Origin: Deltaproteobacteria bacterium
Lineage (GTDB): Bacteria > Myxococcota > XYA12-FULL-58-9 > JABJBS01
DNA length: 40,442 bases
Reading direction: 5' to 3'
NCBI GenBank assembly: GCA_018668695.1
Contig: JABJBS010000041.1
Span: 1 to 40,442, forward strand
In this document: positions 24,563-32,013 of the stretch, one piece after another
How positions within the stretch are numbered: position 1 is the stretch's first letter
Layout: each line of letters starts with the position of its first letter
Program-made: the position numbers and the translations under genes
The notes under the pieces: generated by a model
What the model was told of the DNA's origin: nothing
Database searches by the model: none
What the model saw: the letters and a program-made list of their open reading frames with translations, nothing else

Positions 24563-25855
24563 CTATCGGTTGAAACGTGAAAAGATGACCGAAGCATTCT
24601 GCCCACCGAATCCAAAGTTGTTGCTTAAGATGTGATCTACTCGGTGGTCTCGCGCCACTTCCGGTACGTAATCGAGATCAAGATCTGGGTCTCGCTCACC
24701 CCAGTTACGGGTGCCATGAACAACGTTATTTCGTAAGCTCTCGATACAAACGATTGCCTCGAGGGCTCCCGCTGCCATGATGCCATGTCCAATCATGGAT
24801 TTGGTTGAGGACACGGGTATCTTGAGAGCATGTTCACCAAACACATTCTTAAGTGCTCGTGTTTCGCTTAAATCATTCATTTTGGTGCTTGTTCCATGGG
24901 CATTCACATAGCCAATGTCCTCTGGATTCAGTTCGGCAGTATCCAACGCTGCCTGAATGGTTCGTGTAGCACCGCTGGCTTCCGGGTCCGGGTCCGTTGC
25001 TCGGTAGGCATCACTGTAGGCTCCATAGCCTTTGATTTCGCAAAGGATATTGGCACCTCGCGCTTTGGCGTGCTCAAGTTCTTCGAGCATCAACACACCA
25101 CAACCTGATCCCATCACAAAACCCGAACGTCTGTTGTCAAAAGGTGAACAAGCTGTTTCCGGATCAGGGTTGGTGGTGAGGGCTCCAATTCGGGTGAATC
25201 CAATCATGCCCGTAATCGAGAAATTGTACGCACCACCGGCAAGAATAGCGTCAAGGCGTCCTTGGCGAATATGGACAAAGGCCTCTCCAATCGCATTATT
25301 ACCAGAGGCACAGGCAGTGCCTATTGCAAGTTGAGGACCTCGAATCTTGTAGGCACGACTCACGAAGTGGTTGATGCTGTCTGAGTCATGATAGGGCATT
25401 TTCTTGCCTACATTGTTTTGCGCTAAGAGGTCGTAGAACTTCTTTCGATTAAAACTCTTCCCGTCTGTGCATTTCGCCATAATGGGAGCTATCTGGCTCA
25501 TGTAAACGTCGGTCGAGATATCTCTATCCGCTATATAGCTACCAATACGAGATGTGTTCGAAAGTTTCCTTGGGTCGAGTCCAGACTGCTGAACTGCTTC
25601 ATAAGCAGCAAGAAAGAATGACTGGATATCATCGTCTTCCGGTAACCTTGAAAACAATTCGTTATCTAGTTCGGCGTATTGGTTGAAATCAACTTTTGGT
25701 AATGGCGCACCAATTTTAACAAGATCTCCTTTTAATTGGTATTCCGGAATAGAACGAATTGCGTTCTCTTGCTTTAGCACTTTGTGCCACAGTGTTTCTT
25801 TACCAATTCCAAAAGGGCTTACGGCACCCATTCCTGTTACTACGACTCTTTTCAT
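24563..25855 (-). CDS. Beta-ketoacyl-ACP synthase (FabF-like), active
   Basis: A 430-residue KAS II-type condensing enzyme. The catalytic triad is present: Cys182 in GTACASG, His320 in NAHGTSTKMND and His357 in STKSMIGHG with Lys352. The ATG at 25855 gives the usual FabF start (MKRVVVTGMGAVSPFG); an ATG four codons upstream has no ribosome-binding site. The family extends acyl-ACP with malonyl-ACP. In this operon it is the second active KS and stands after the CLF-like gene, so it may extend a different chain-length range or start the chain. The gap to the CLF-like gene is 47 bases. Confidence 0.93.
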   Translation of the reverse strand: MKRVVVTGMGAVSPFGIGKETLWHKVLKQENAIRSIPEYQLKGDLVKIGAPLPKVDFNQYAELDNELFSRLPEDDDIQSFFLAAYEAVQQSGLDPRKLSNTSRIGSYIADRDISTDVYMSQIAPIMAKCTDGKSFNRKKFYDLLAQNNVGKKMPYHDSDSINHFVSRAYKIRGPQLAIGTACASGNNAIGEAFVHIRQGRLDAILAGGAYNFSITGMIGFTRIGALTTNPDPETACSPFDNRRSGFVMGSGCGVLMLEELEHAKARGANILCEIKGYGAYSDAYRATDPDPEASGATRTIQAALDTAELNPEDIGYVNAHGTSTKMNDLSETRALKNVFGEHALKIPVSSTKSMIGHGIMAAGALEAIVCIESLRNNVVHGTRNWGERDPDLDLDYVPEVARDHRVDHILSNNFGFGGQNASVIFSRFNR

Positions 25856-25902
25856 TTTACATTCCATTTCTGGCAGTGGACTAACGAAGGCTTGCGCTTT
25901 GG

Positions 25903-27183
25903 CTAGCTCGACTTGTTTTCTGGTGTTTGAAGGATGATGCTGCAGACTGAACCAAAGTAATCAAAGCAATTTGATAATACGTTTTTATGATTCGTTATCC
26001 GCGCGTCGTGGCGGACATAGTCAATGCTCTGGTTCTCAAAGAACTCTCCATCGCCTAGGATGGGGGCGATGAAACCTTCATCGAGTTGGATAGCGGCGTA
26101 GGCTACATTGATTGAACTAGAAGCGCCAAGCCCATGGCCAATTGTTCCGGCGGTTGCAGTGATGGCCGCACCTTTACCAAAAACGTTTTTGATGGCGATG
26201 GCTTCGGCTTGGTCCAGTTTTGGGATGCCGCAAGCATTGGCTTGGACAACTTCGATATCTTCGGGCTTGAGACCGGAATCGATGATGCAATTTAACATAT
26301 TGTCTTCGTATGCCTGCGCTATGTCTTGAATATCTAACTCTTCAAGATCAGGCAGGTATGACTGGGTGTAGCCTGTGATGTCTGCATAACGTTTGGCGCC
26401 ACGTTCTTGCGCTACATCTGCGCGCTCGACAACGAGAGTGGCTGCGCCTTCGGCTACCCAAAGTCCATCTGAATCCTTGGCGAATGGCCTTCCACCTGAT
26501 TTTTCAACTGAAGCAATACCCCGCTCATTAAGACGGTGAATTTGGTCCACTGCAGGCTCCCATTCGGAGCTTCCACAAACGATGCGCTTGGCGCGCTGAT
26601 CAGCGATGGCGTACATTGCATTACCGATGCTTACCATGCCGCTGGCAACGCCGTTTACGCAGCTGTAATTGATGCCCTTGATGCCATTTTGAATCGAAAT
26701 TTGTCCAGCGGTTGTGTTGGGGAGTCTGGGAAGAATCCACAGGGGAGGTAATTTACGATAACCCATAGAACCGAGTAGCTCGTAGTCTATGGTTTCATCA
26801 GACTTTACACAGGGTACAAAAGCCGCCCGGGTGCTGGCAACGCTGTTGTTAACGCCCGCACCATAGATGACTCCATTCCCGTCTTCGTCGGCTGAGATTT
26901 CTTGTTTTGTAAGCCCAGCATGCTTGAGTGCAAGGCGTGACGAAACGCTTCCGAACAATACGGGCCTGGTCATAAAACGAATGGACCGGCGGTCTTCGAT
27001 GTATTGCTTGGGATCAAAGTCTGGAACCAACGCAGTGTAGATTGGAAAGTCCTCATCGGTGGTGGACGTTGTTTGTAGTGCTGACTTGCCGTTTTTGAGT
27101 CCGTCGATATGGGTGTCTAATTCTAGTCCCATTGGGGTGACGACTCCCACGCCTGTAATGGATATATGGTTTGTTTTACTCAT
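25903..27183 (-). CDS. Chain-length-factor-like KS homologue, catalytically inactive
   Basis: A 426-residue KAS-fold protein in which all but one of the key residues are changed. By alignment with its neighbours the active Cys is Val179 (NGVASG), the first His is Asn316 (VQANACG), and the Lys is Ala345 (ATAGTIGH), while His350 remains. This is the pattern of CLF/KS-beta subunits, which pair with an active KS and set chain length. It lies directly after the KS at 27220-28446 (36-base gap), the standard KS-CLF order, so those two are the likely heterodimer. GAGGAA precedes the ATG. A CLF usually has Gln at the Cys position; Val here is less common. Confidence 0.88.
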   Translation of the reverse strand: MSKTNHISITGVGVVTPMGLELDTHIDGLKNGKSALQTTSTTDEDFPIYTALVPDFDPKQYIEDRRSIRFMTRPVLFGSVSSRLALKHAGLTKQEISADEDGNGVIYGAGVNNSVASTRAAFVPCVKSDETIDYELLGSMGYRKLPPLWILPRLPNTTAGQISIQNGIKGINYSCVNGVASGMVSIGNAMYAIADQRAKRIVCGSSEWEPAVDQIHRLNERGIASVEKSGGRPFAKDSDGLWVAEGAATLVVERADVAQERGAKRYADITGYTQSYLPDLEELDIQDIAQAYEDNMLNCIIDSGLKPEDIEVVQANACGIPKLDQAEAIAIKNVFGKGAAITATAGTIGHGLGASSSINVAYAAIQLDEGFIAPILGDGEFFENQSIDYVRHDARITNHKNVLSNCFDYFGSVCSIILQTPENKSS

Positions 27184-27219
27184 GGTAGATTCCTCGGGTT
27201 CATATTTTCGTGATGTTGA

Positions 27220-28446
27220 TTAGGCGGCGGCCATAACCAGCGATGCATTGTAGCCGCCGATTCCGCTGGAGTTAGAAATGCAATATTGCAGGTCGGTATT
27301 ACGGTTTCCCTCAGCTACGTAATCCAAGTCACAGTCTCTGCATCCTTGTTTGAAATTGCGGGTTCGGTGAATGGTCTTTTCCTGAAGGCTTTTTGCGCAA
27401 ATGGCTGCTTCAATAGCTCCACTGGCAGCAAGTGTGTGACCGAGCATCGATTTCGTGCTGTTGATTGGGACGCCTGGTGCTCTTTTTCCAAATAAACTTT
27501 TGATGGCTTGTGTTTCGACTGCATCATTGGCTTTGGTGGAAGTGGCATGCGCATTAACGTAGTCGATTGCTTTTTCGTCAATTCCGGCATTGGCCATAGC
27601 TTGTTGCATGGCTCGAATCTTTCCTTCTTCACTGGGGTCGGTTACTCGAAATGCATCCATTGTCATGCCGGTTCCAACAATTCTTGAAATTGGTTCTGCC
27701 TGGCGTTTTTCTGCATGCTTTGCTTCCTCGAGTACCAATACACAGGCACCTTCACCCAGAACAAAACCAGTTCGGTCTTTGTCGAAAGGTCTCATCGCAT
27801 TGTCGGGAGAGTCGGATGGAGAGATCATTCCCAGTCGGGAATAACCACTTAGGTAAGGCGCAGCTAGCTTACTGGATGTTGCACCGGCAAGCATGACATC
27901 AGCTTGGCCAGTTTGAATCATACTAAAAGCATTACCAATTGCGACAGTGCCACTGGCACAAGCATTGACGACCGTGGACCCGTAGCCTTTGAGACCAGCG
28001 GCAATAGATAGATAGGAGAGCCATAGGTTTGGATAGGTATCGAGGAACCAGCGTGGACGGCGTCCTTCTAGAGGCTGGCTGCTGTAGCGCTCGGCCATTC
28101 CTGTTCCAGTACCAATGATGGCTCCAATGTTGTATCGCTCGCAGTCATCGGGTGCATTAAGAGAGGCTTCTTTGAGAGCGGACAGACCAGAGTAAACAAG
28201 CATGTTGGTTACTTTATTGGTGTTGCGAAGCAGTTTGGGGTTTAGGTTGAATTGGCTTAGGTCGAAGTCGGCCGCCGCAGCGGCCACATTGACACCATGT
28301 CCTTCAAGCTCAGGGGCAATGGAAGAAAGTTTATCGAATCCGTGCTCTCCTTCGAGTACGCTATTCCATACAGTATCTACACTGCTACCCAGGGACGTAA
28401 CCATCCCTATGCCGGTAATTACAACATCGCGCTGAGTACTCATCAT
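27220..28446 (-). CDS. Beta-ketoacyl-ACP synthase (FabF-like), active, probable KS-alpha
   Basis: A 408-residue condensing enzyme with Cys163 in NACASG, His300 in NAHATSTKAND, Lys332 and His337 in STKSMLGHT, so all catalytic residues are present. HATST in place of the usual HGTST is a small variation. Family role: decarboxylative condensation of malonyl-ACP with an acyl chain. It is followed by the inactive KS homologue and is therefore the probable alpha subunit of a KS-CLF pair. AAGGAG precedes the first of two adjacent ATG codons (28446 and 28443). The ACP gene ends 39 bases upstream. Confidence 0.93.
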   Translation of the reverse strand: MMSTQRDVVITGIGMVTSLGSSVDTVWNSVLEGEHGFDKLSSIAPELEGHGVNVAAAAADFDLSQFNLNPKLLRNTNKVTNMLVYSGLSALKEASLNAPDDCERYNIGAIIGTGTGMAERYSSQPLEGRRPRWFLDTYPNLWLSYLSIAAGLKGYGSTVVNACASGTVAIGNAFSMIQTGQADVMLAGATSSKLAAPYLSGYSRLGMISPSDSPDNAMRPFDKDRTGFVLGEGACVLVLEEAKHAEKRQAEPISRIVGTGMTMDAFRVTDPSEEGKIRAMQQAMANAGIDEKAIDYVNAHATSTKANDAVETQAIKSLFGKRAPGVPINSTKSMLGHTLAASGAIEAAICAKSLQEKTIHRTRNFKQGCRDCDLDYVAEGNRNTDLQYCISNSSGIGGYNASLVMAAA

Positions 28447-28485
28447 GCCAATCTCCTTATGCTCTCTGTTTTGTTGAGGCTCTTT

Positions 28486-28857
28486 TTATGCGCTGGCTCT
28501 ATGGCTGATAAAATCGCTGAGGACTTGAACCGAAAAGAAAACGTTTGGGTCTTGGCTTTTGCTGAAGTCGGCGATGACGTTGGAACGGATATGGCTGTAG
28601 TCTTTTTCCAGCTTGTCCGTAACTTCCTTGTTAAGTGCTCCGGTTGTGTCGAAGAGATCGGCTTCTCTTAAGAAGGCAGGGAAGATGTCACCAGGATTTA
28701 CTTTGCCATCAACTTCTTGCTCAATTCCGTATGCAATGTCGATGAAGTCGATGGACTCGACGGCGAGATCATCAATTAGGTTGGCATCTTCTTTGATATC
28801 GGAATCGTCAACGCCGAGTACATCTACTAGAATTTCTTTAACTACTTCTACACTCAT
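28486..28857 (-). CDS. Acyl carrier protein with an insertion before the last helix
   Basis: A 123-residue carrier protein, against about 80 for a normal ACP. The phosphopantetheine serine is Ser35 in LAVESIDFID, with the usual acidic helix II after it. The last helix seems to be FFSVQVLSDFISH, which corresponds to the TVxDLxxYI end of ordinary ACPs. Between them lies an insertion of about 45-50 residues (roughly 55-103) with ALNKEVTDKLEK. Insertions of this kind occur in carrier proteins of planctomycete and deltaproteobacterial lipid clusters, as far as I recall. GAGG followed by an A-run precedes the ATG. It carries the growing chain for the KS, DH, KR and fusion enzymes; a phosphopantetheinyl transferase must be encoded elsewhere. 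Confidence 0.92.
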   Translation of the reverse strand: MSVEVVKEILVDVLGVDDSDIKEDANLIDDLAVESIDFIDIAYGIEQEVDGKVNPGDIFPAFLREADLFDTTGALNKEVTDKLEKDYSHIRSNVIADFSKSQDPNVFFSVQVLSDFISHRASA

Positions 28858-29013
28858 TTTTTTTCCTCATGTATCGTTATTGAACGCGACATTAGGCCGC
28901 GTCAGTCTTGTTGTGTTGATATTCGGTACATGGATGTAACTTCTGACTCATTGAATCGTCTTTTCTTAACTGATTGATCAATCTAGTCGTGCATCTCTGG
29001 AACATGATGAATG

Positions 29014-29033
29014 GGTTTTGCCCACAAAACCCG
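29014..29033. promoter_or_regulatory. Hairpin in the 261-base gap between acyltransferase and ACP genes
   Basis: GGGTTTT (29014-29020) and AAAACCC (29027-29033) form a 7-bp stem with a six-base loop and no T-run. The gap 28858-29118 holds no convincing gene; a 115-codon minus-strand frame (28892-29239) overlaps the acyltransferase end and looks non-coding. The hairpin could slow transcription or protect the downstream mRNA so that ACP and KS are made in different amounts from the acyltransferase. Confidence 0.35.
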
Positions 29034-29118
29034 TTAGGTCTGGACTTAAAGTTGCATAGGATTTGTGGCGAACGAGATCGGCTGGCTTCGGGGAAGACCG
29101 TAAAGGTGCTGGGTAGGT

Positions 29119-30540
29119 TTAAGCTACCTTGGCGAATGATGGCTCCGTACGGTGTACGGTAAGCTCGGTGCGAGGAGCCTCGACGCTGAATTGCTCGGCC
29201 CAAAGGTTCTGAATATTCATCGGAATTCCAAGAGTCCACATACGGCCGATGGCATGGATGAATGCGGTGACATCAGAAGTTTTTTTACTGTTGAGACTGA
29301 TGCATGTATGCTCTTTTCCCTTTAGGATTCGACGAATAAGTCCACTGAGTACTGTTCCCGGCCCAACTTCTACAAATGTTCTTATGCCTGCTTGATGCAT
29401 GTTATTGATTTGTTCCACGAATCGAACGGTATTGGTTATTTGGGAGGACAATGTTTTTCTAATAGATCGAGGTCCATCTGGATAAGGTAGTCCTGTGGTA
29501 TTTGCATAGACTGGAATATTTGGAGTGCAGATATCCTCGCGGGTGAGAGTATCCAGGAAGGGTTTTTCTGCCGATTCAACTACAGATGAGTGAAAGGCTG
29601 TTGCCACAGGCAATCTCTGGACACGCAGCCCCTGAGATTCAAGCACAGCTTCTGCTTGCTCGATGGTATCGACCGTTCCTGAAAGGACCACCTGGTTGGG
29701 TGCATTGTCATTGGCCAATCGAACTTTTACATGATGCGCAAGAAGGATTTCCTCGACTTTTTTTGCTGGTGAACGCACAGCCGTCATTGCGCCCGGAATA
29801 TTGGCGGCATCTCGCATGAGTTCGCCTCGACGGCGTGCCAGCTTAAGAAGTGTATCGCTGTCTATTGCTTTAGCTGCGTAGAGTGCGGTCAATTCGCCAT
29901 AGCTATGGCCGCCAACAGCATCGGCTTGAATACCCAGACATTGTAGGAGGTTTAGGTAGGCCAAAGATGCGGTTCCAATGGCTGGTTGTGCCCATTGCGT
30001 ATCGGTGAGCTGTTTGAGGTGTTTTTCGGGGGTTTGTTTGGATCCATGAGAATCGGGAAAGACTATCTCATTGATGGATTTTTTCTCGCCAGTGAATCGT
30101 AACTTAGCTGCTTGCTTCCATGCGGCAAGCGCGGGTTGCCAAGTTCTCGATAGCATTTCGGTCATGCCCAGATATTGACTTCCTTGACCTGGAAATACGA
30201 ATGCCACTGGAGATGTGCTGGCCCCGGCGTTGTAATAAATCCCAGATTGCTTTGATATTTGTTTTTGGGGTTGGAGTCTTATTTGGCAAAGAGCTTCTCG
30301 GACATGGGAGATGAGCTCTTCTTGAGAAGTTGCCAAAATCGCGATCCGGTACTTGTATTGTTCCGTAGCGCTTAAATGATTTTGTTTGATTGTTTGTTCG
30401 CAGGGGATTGTGGGTTCTTCAAGTCGTAAAAGAAGGTTTCGGAGTTTTTTACCTAATATTGCAGGGGTGAGGGCCGAGAGTAGAATAGGGCCCAGAAGAG
30501 ATGCTTGAGGTGTTTGGTTTTCTTGTTTTGTGTCAGTCAT
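29119..30540 (-). CDS. PKS-type malonyl acyltransferase with N-terminal linker
   Basis: A 473-residue free-standing acyltransferase. The catalytic Ser213 is in GHSYGE and His317 in ATAFHSS; FPGQGSQ opens the domain near residue 116. The AFHS motif is typical of malonyl specificity. The first 110 residues (LLSALTPAILGKKLRNLL, then YRIAILATSQEELISHV, then GIYY) match the KS-AT linker of type I PKSs, which FabD enzymes (about 310 residues) do not have. The C-terminal tail after about 400 looks like the post-AT linker. This suggests an AT excised from a type I synthase. It is the first gene of the operon. AGGAG lies ten bases before the ATG. It should load malonyl units on the ACP encoded next. 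Confidence 0.93.
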   Translation of the reverse strand: MTDTKQENQTPQASLLGPILLSALTPAILGKKLRNLLLRLEEPTIPCEQTIKQNHLSATEQYKYRIAILATSQEELISHVREALCQIRLQPQKQISKQSGIYYNAGASTSPVAFVFPGQGSQYLGMTEMLSRTWQPALAAWKQAAKLRFTGEKKSINEIVFPDSHGSKQTPEKHLKQLTDTQWAQPAIGTASLAYLNLLQCLGIQADAVGGHSYGELTALYAAKAIDSDTLLKLARRRGELMRDAANIPGAMTAVRSPAKKVEEILLAHHVKVRLANDNAPNQVVLSGTVDTIEQAEAVLESQGLRVQRLPVATAFHSSVVESAEKPFLDTLTREDICTPNIPVYANTTGLPYPDGPRSIRKTLSSQITNTVRFVEQINNMHQAGIRTFVEVGPGTVLSGLIRRILKGKEHTCISLNSKKTSDVTAFIHAIGRMWTLGIPMNIQNLWAEQFSVEAPRTELTVHRTEPSFAKVA

Positions 30541-30855
30541 GTTGATGCAATCTCCTTGCCTATGCAGTGGTCCTTGTCGACTTTGTCGTTAGTAGATTCG
30601 CAACACGGTTTAGATTTTCGACATTTTTTTATAAGAAATTGATTAGAAATTGATTAATGTAAATTGATTAAGCAGGAAATTGATTAAAATTGATTAAGCA
30701 GGAATGGAAATTGTAAATTGATTATAAATTGATTAAGCAGGAATGTGTATATGTCTCACTTTGGTAGCTAAACTGTTTCATCTTGACTCATCACTACATT
30801 GACCTTCTGAATTTATTACGGTTTTTTCTGGCACATAGCTTGCGGTATTGTATGT
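30541..30855. promoter_or_regulatory. Divergent upstream region of the operon and the transposase gene
   Basis: This region contains the operon promoter on the minus strand and the AT-rich repeat array at 30636-30748. The nearest repeat is only about 95 bases from the acyltransferase start codon, so the element may lie within or next to the operon promoter. No gene is present. I cannot place -35/-10 boxes with confidence. Confidence 0.4.
30636..30748 (+). repeat. Array of seven AAATTGATTA units
   Basis: AAATTGATTA starts at 30636, 30647, 30661, 30677, 30687, 30715 and 30726. At 30661, 30687 and 30726 the unit continues as AAATTGATTAAGCAGGA. The last copy runs on to GATTAAGCAGGAATGTGT (30731-30748), which has a perfect inverted copy at 31992-32009 on the other side of the transposase gene. 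The array may be nested transposon ends or iteron-like protein-binding sites. Confidence 0.75.
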
Positions 30856-31830
30856 ATGCAGAAAGATACCGGCCAAACTCTCCAAATCACGCATGCTCGA
30901 TATATTCAGTCAGGGATGATTTACCACATCATCAGTAAAACTCTTCGCGGGCAATTTCTTTTGGCCCCCAAGAAAGGTGTCTCTGCACTTTGTGGTGGAG
31001 TGGTGGCAATGGCTCGTCAAAACTGGCCTGAAGTTAAGCTTTATGGCTTTGCATTTATGTCTAACCATATTCATTTGATGGTATCTGGTCGCGGCGATGA
31101 TGTGTCTGGTTTTGTTGGCTTTATAAAACGTGAAATCTCTCGAAGGCTTGGTCAGCGTTATAGAATGCCCGGTAGCTTTTGGCATCAGAGATATGTTGCT
31201 ACAGCTCTGCCAACTGAAGAAAGCCAGGTTAAATGCCTTAAGTATGTTTTGAGCCAAGGCGTGAAGGAAGATTTGGTCGAGCGGCCAGAGCATTGGCCGG
31301 GCTTACATTGCGCAAAGCATTTAATGACCGGTTCTCAAATCAAAGCGCAGTGGTTTCATGCTACAGAATATCACCGCGCTAAGGTGAATCAGAAACAACG
31401 ATTATATAAGAAGCGGCTCAATAAATCTGACTTTGTAGAGCAGCTAAAGTTAAGAGTGGATGCTTTGCCGGGCTGGTCACATCTCAGTGAAGCGGAGAGA
31501 AGAAGAATTGTTACTGGTTTAGTTGAAGAAATTGTGTCTCTAGAAACCAAGCGTAGGGAGCGTGAGTCGAAGAGGGTTGTTGGTCGCCGAGCAGTGAAGG
31601 CTATGGATATTAGCATCTGCACAAAGCCGTTATTGCCTCCTTGGTGGCGTGTACGCCGCCGTCAGTTAACAGCATGGGCGAAGAGATTTGATGAAGCTAC
31701 CAGAGCTTATGTGGGCAATTATTGGTGCTTTCAACTTGCTTATCGTGAAGCCTCCTTAGGCCTGAAAAAATCGGTAGGTCCGGATGGATTTCCTGATAAC
31801 TGTTGGACATCCTTATTATATCGAGCTTAG
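30856..31830 (+). CDS. Y1 (HUH) transposase, REP-associated tyrosine transposase type
   Basis: A 324-residue protein. The N-terminal half has the GMIYHIISKT strand, the HUH motif FMSNHIHLMV, and a helix with the candidate catalytic Tyr in CLKYVLSQGVKE, with PGSFWHQRY between them. This order is that of TnpA-REP (RAYT) and IS200-like single-strand transposases. The C-terminal part, rich in Arg/Lys and with a basic YKKRLNKS segment, is longer than IS200 enzymes (about 150 residues) and fits RAYTs. ATG 30856 has a poor ribosome-binding site. The gene is divergent from the biosynthetic operon and lies between the repeats described for the element. RAYTs are usually domesticated single-copy genes that act on REP repeats. 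Confidence 0.88.
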   Translation: MQKDTGQTLQITHARYIQSGMIYHIISKTLRGQFLLAPKKGVSALCGGVVAMARQNWPEVKLYGFAFMSNHIHLMVSGRGDDVSGFVGFIKREISRRLGQRYRMPGSFWHQRYVATALPTEESQVKCLKYVLSQGVKEDLVERPEHWPGLHCAKHLMTGSQIKAQWFHATEYHRAKVNQKQRLYKKRLNKSDFVEQLKLRVDALPGWSHLSEAERRRIVTGLVEEIVSLETKRRERESKRVVGRRAVKAMDISICTKPLLPPWWRVRRRQLTAWAKRFDEATRAYVGNYWCFQLAYREASLGLKKSVGPDGFPDNCWTSLLYRA

Positions 31831-31991
31831 AGCAGTAGATACTTTGAAATAGATATGCCACCTAGGGACGCGTGCGTTCGCTGCTTAAAGTGAGAGCCTT
31901 TTGTAGATGTTAGAGATTGAATCAGTGCTTGAAATTTAGCTTAAAATGCTTGTTTCAGAAGTAAAAGACTTTGTTTTTCTCTATTCCTTAA

Positions 31992-32009
31992 ACACATTCC
32001 TGCTTAATC
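31992..32009 (-). repeat. Right terminal inverted repeat of the RAYT element
   Basis: This is an exact reverse complement of 30731-30748. Just outside it, on the minus strand, the sequence AGAGAAGATT is present twice in tandem, reaching into the last codons of the FkbM gene. Confidence 0.75.
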
Positions 32010-32013
32010 TTCT

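Larger units (their letters stand above)
9358..30540 (-). other. Biosynthetic gene cluster: type II-like PKS with reductive-aminating release and export module
   Basis: Seventeen genes lie on one strand with gaps of mostly under 50 bases and several overlaps. Order from 5' to 3': acyltransferase, ACP, KS, CLF-like KS, KS, DH, DH, hydrolase, pseudo-SDR, KR, aminotransferase-reductase fusion, ABC ATPase, TPR lipoprotein, permease, LolA-like carrier, outer-membrane protein, membrane-TPR protein, CrtI-like enzyme. The larger gaps are 261 bases before the ACP and 141 bases before the ABC gene, where internal promoters could lie. No enoyl reductase, phosphopantetheinyl transferase, adenylation domain or dedicated regulator is present. 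An unsaturated acyl chain released as aldehyde and converted to an amine, then exported, is the inferred outcome. Confidence 0.75.
30731..32009 (+). mobile_element. RAYT/IS200-like element with 18-bp terminal inverted repeats
   Basis: A Y1 transposase gene is bracketed by GATTAAGCAGGAATGTGT at 30731-30748 and its exact reverse complement at 31992-32009, giving a unit of about 1.28 kb. The boundaries beyond these 18 bases are uncertain because extra partial repeats flank both sides. No obvious target-site duplication is seen, as expected for this enzyme class. The right end begins four bases after the stop codon of the FkbM gene. Confidence 0.7.

Noticed and set aside
28892-29239. 115-codon minus-strand frame between the ACP and acyltransferase genes
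   Set aside because: It overlaps the acyltransferase end in another frame, has no protein-family features and no ribosome-binding site. A 19-residue end piece is too short to support.
9358-30540. Canonical aryl polyene cluster
   Set aside because: KS/CLF, DH and LolA-like genes fit, but no ammonia-lyase, aromatic adenylation ligase, acyltransferase-glycosyltransferase or MMPL exporter was found, and the aminotransferase-AAR release is foreign to those clusters.
9358-30540. Primary type II fatty acid synthase operon
   Set aside because: No FabI/FabK enoyl reductase, FabZ or FabH; presence of an inactive KS, PKS-type DHs, amination and export genes argues for secondary metabolism.
30636-30748. 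CRISPR array
   Set aside because: Units are 10-17 bases with irregular short gaps and no cas genes; this does not fit repeat-spacer structure.
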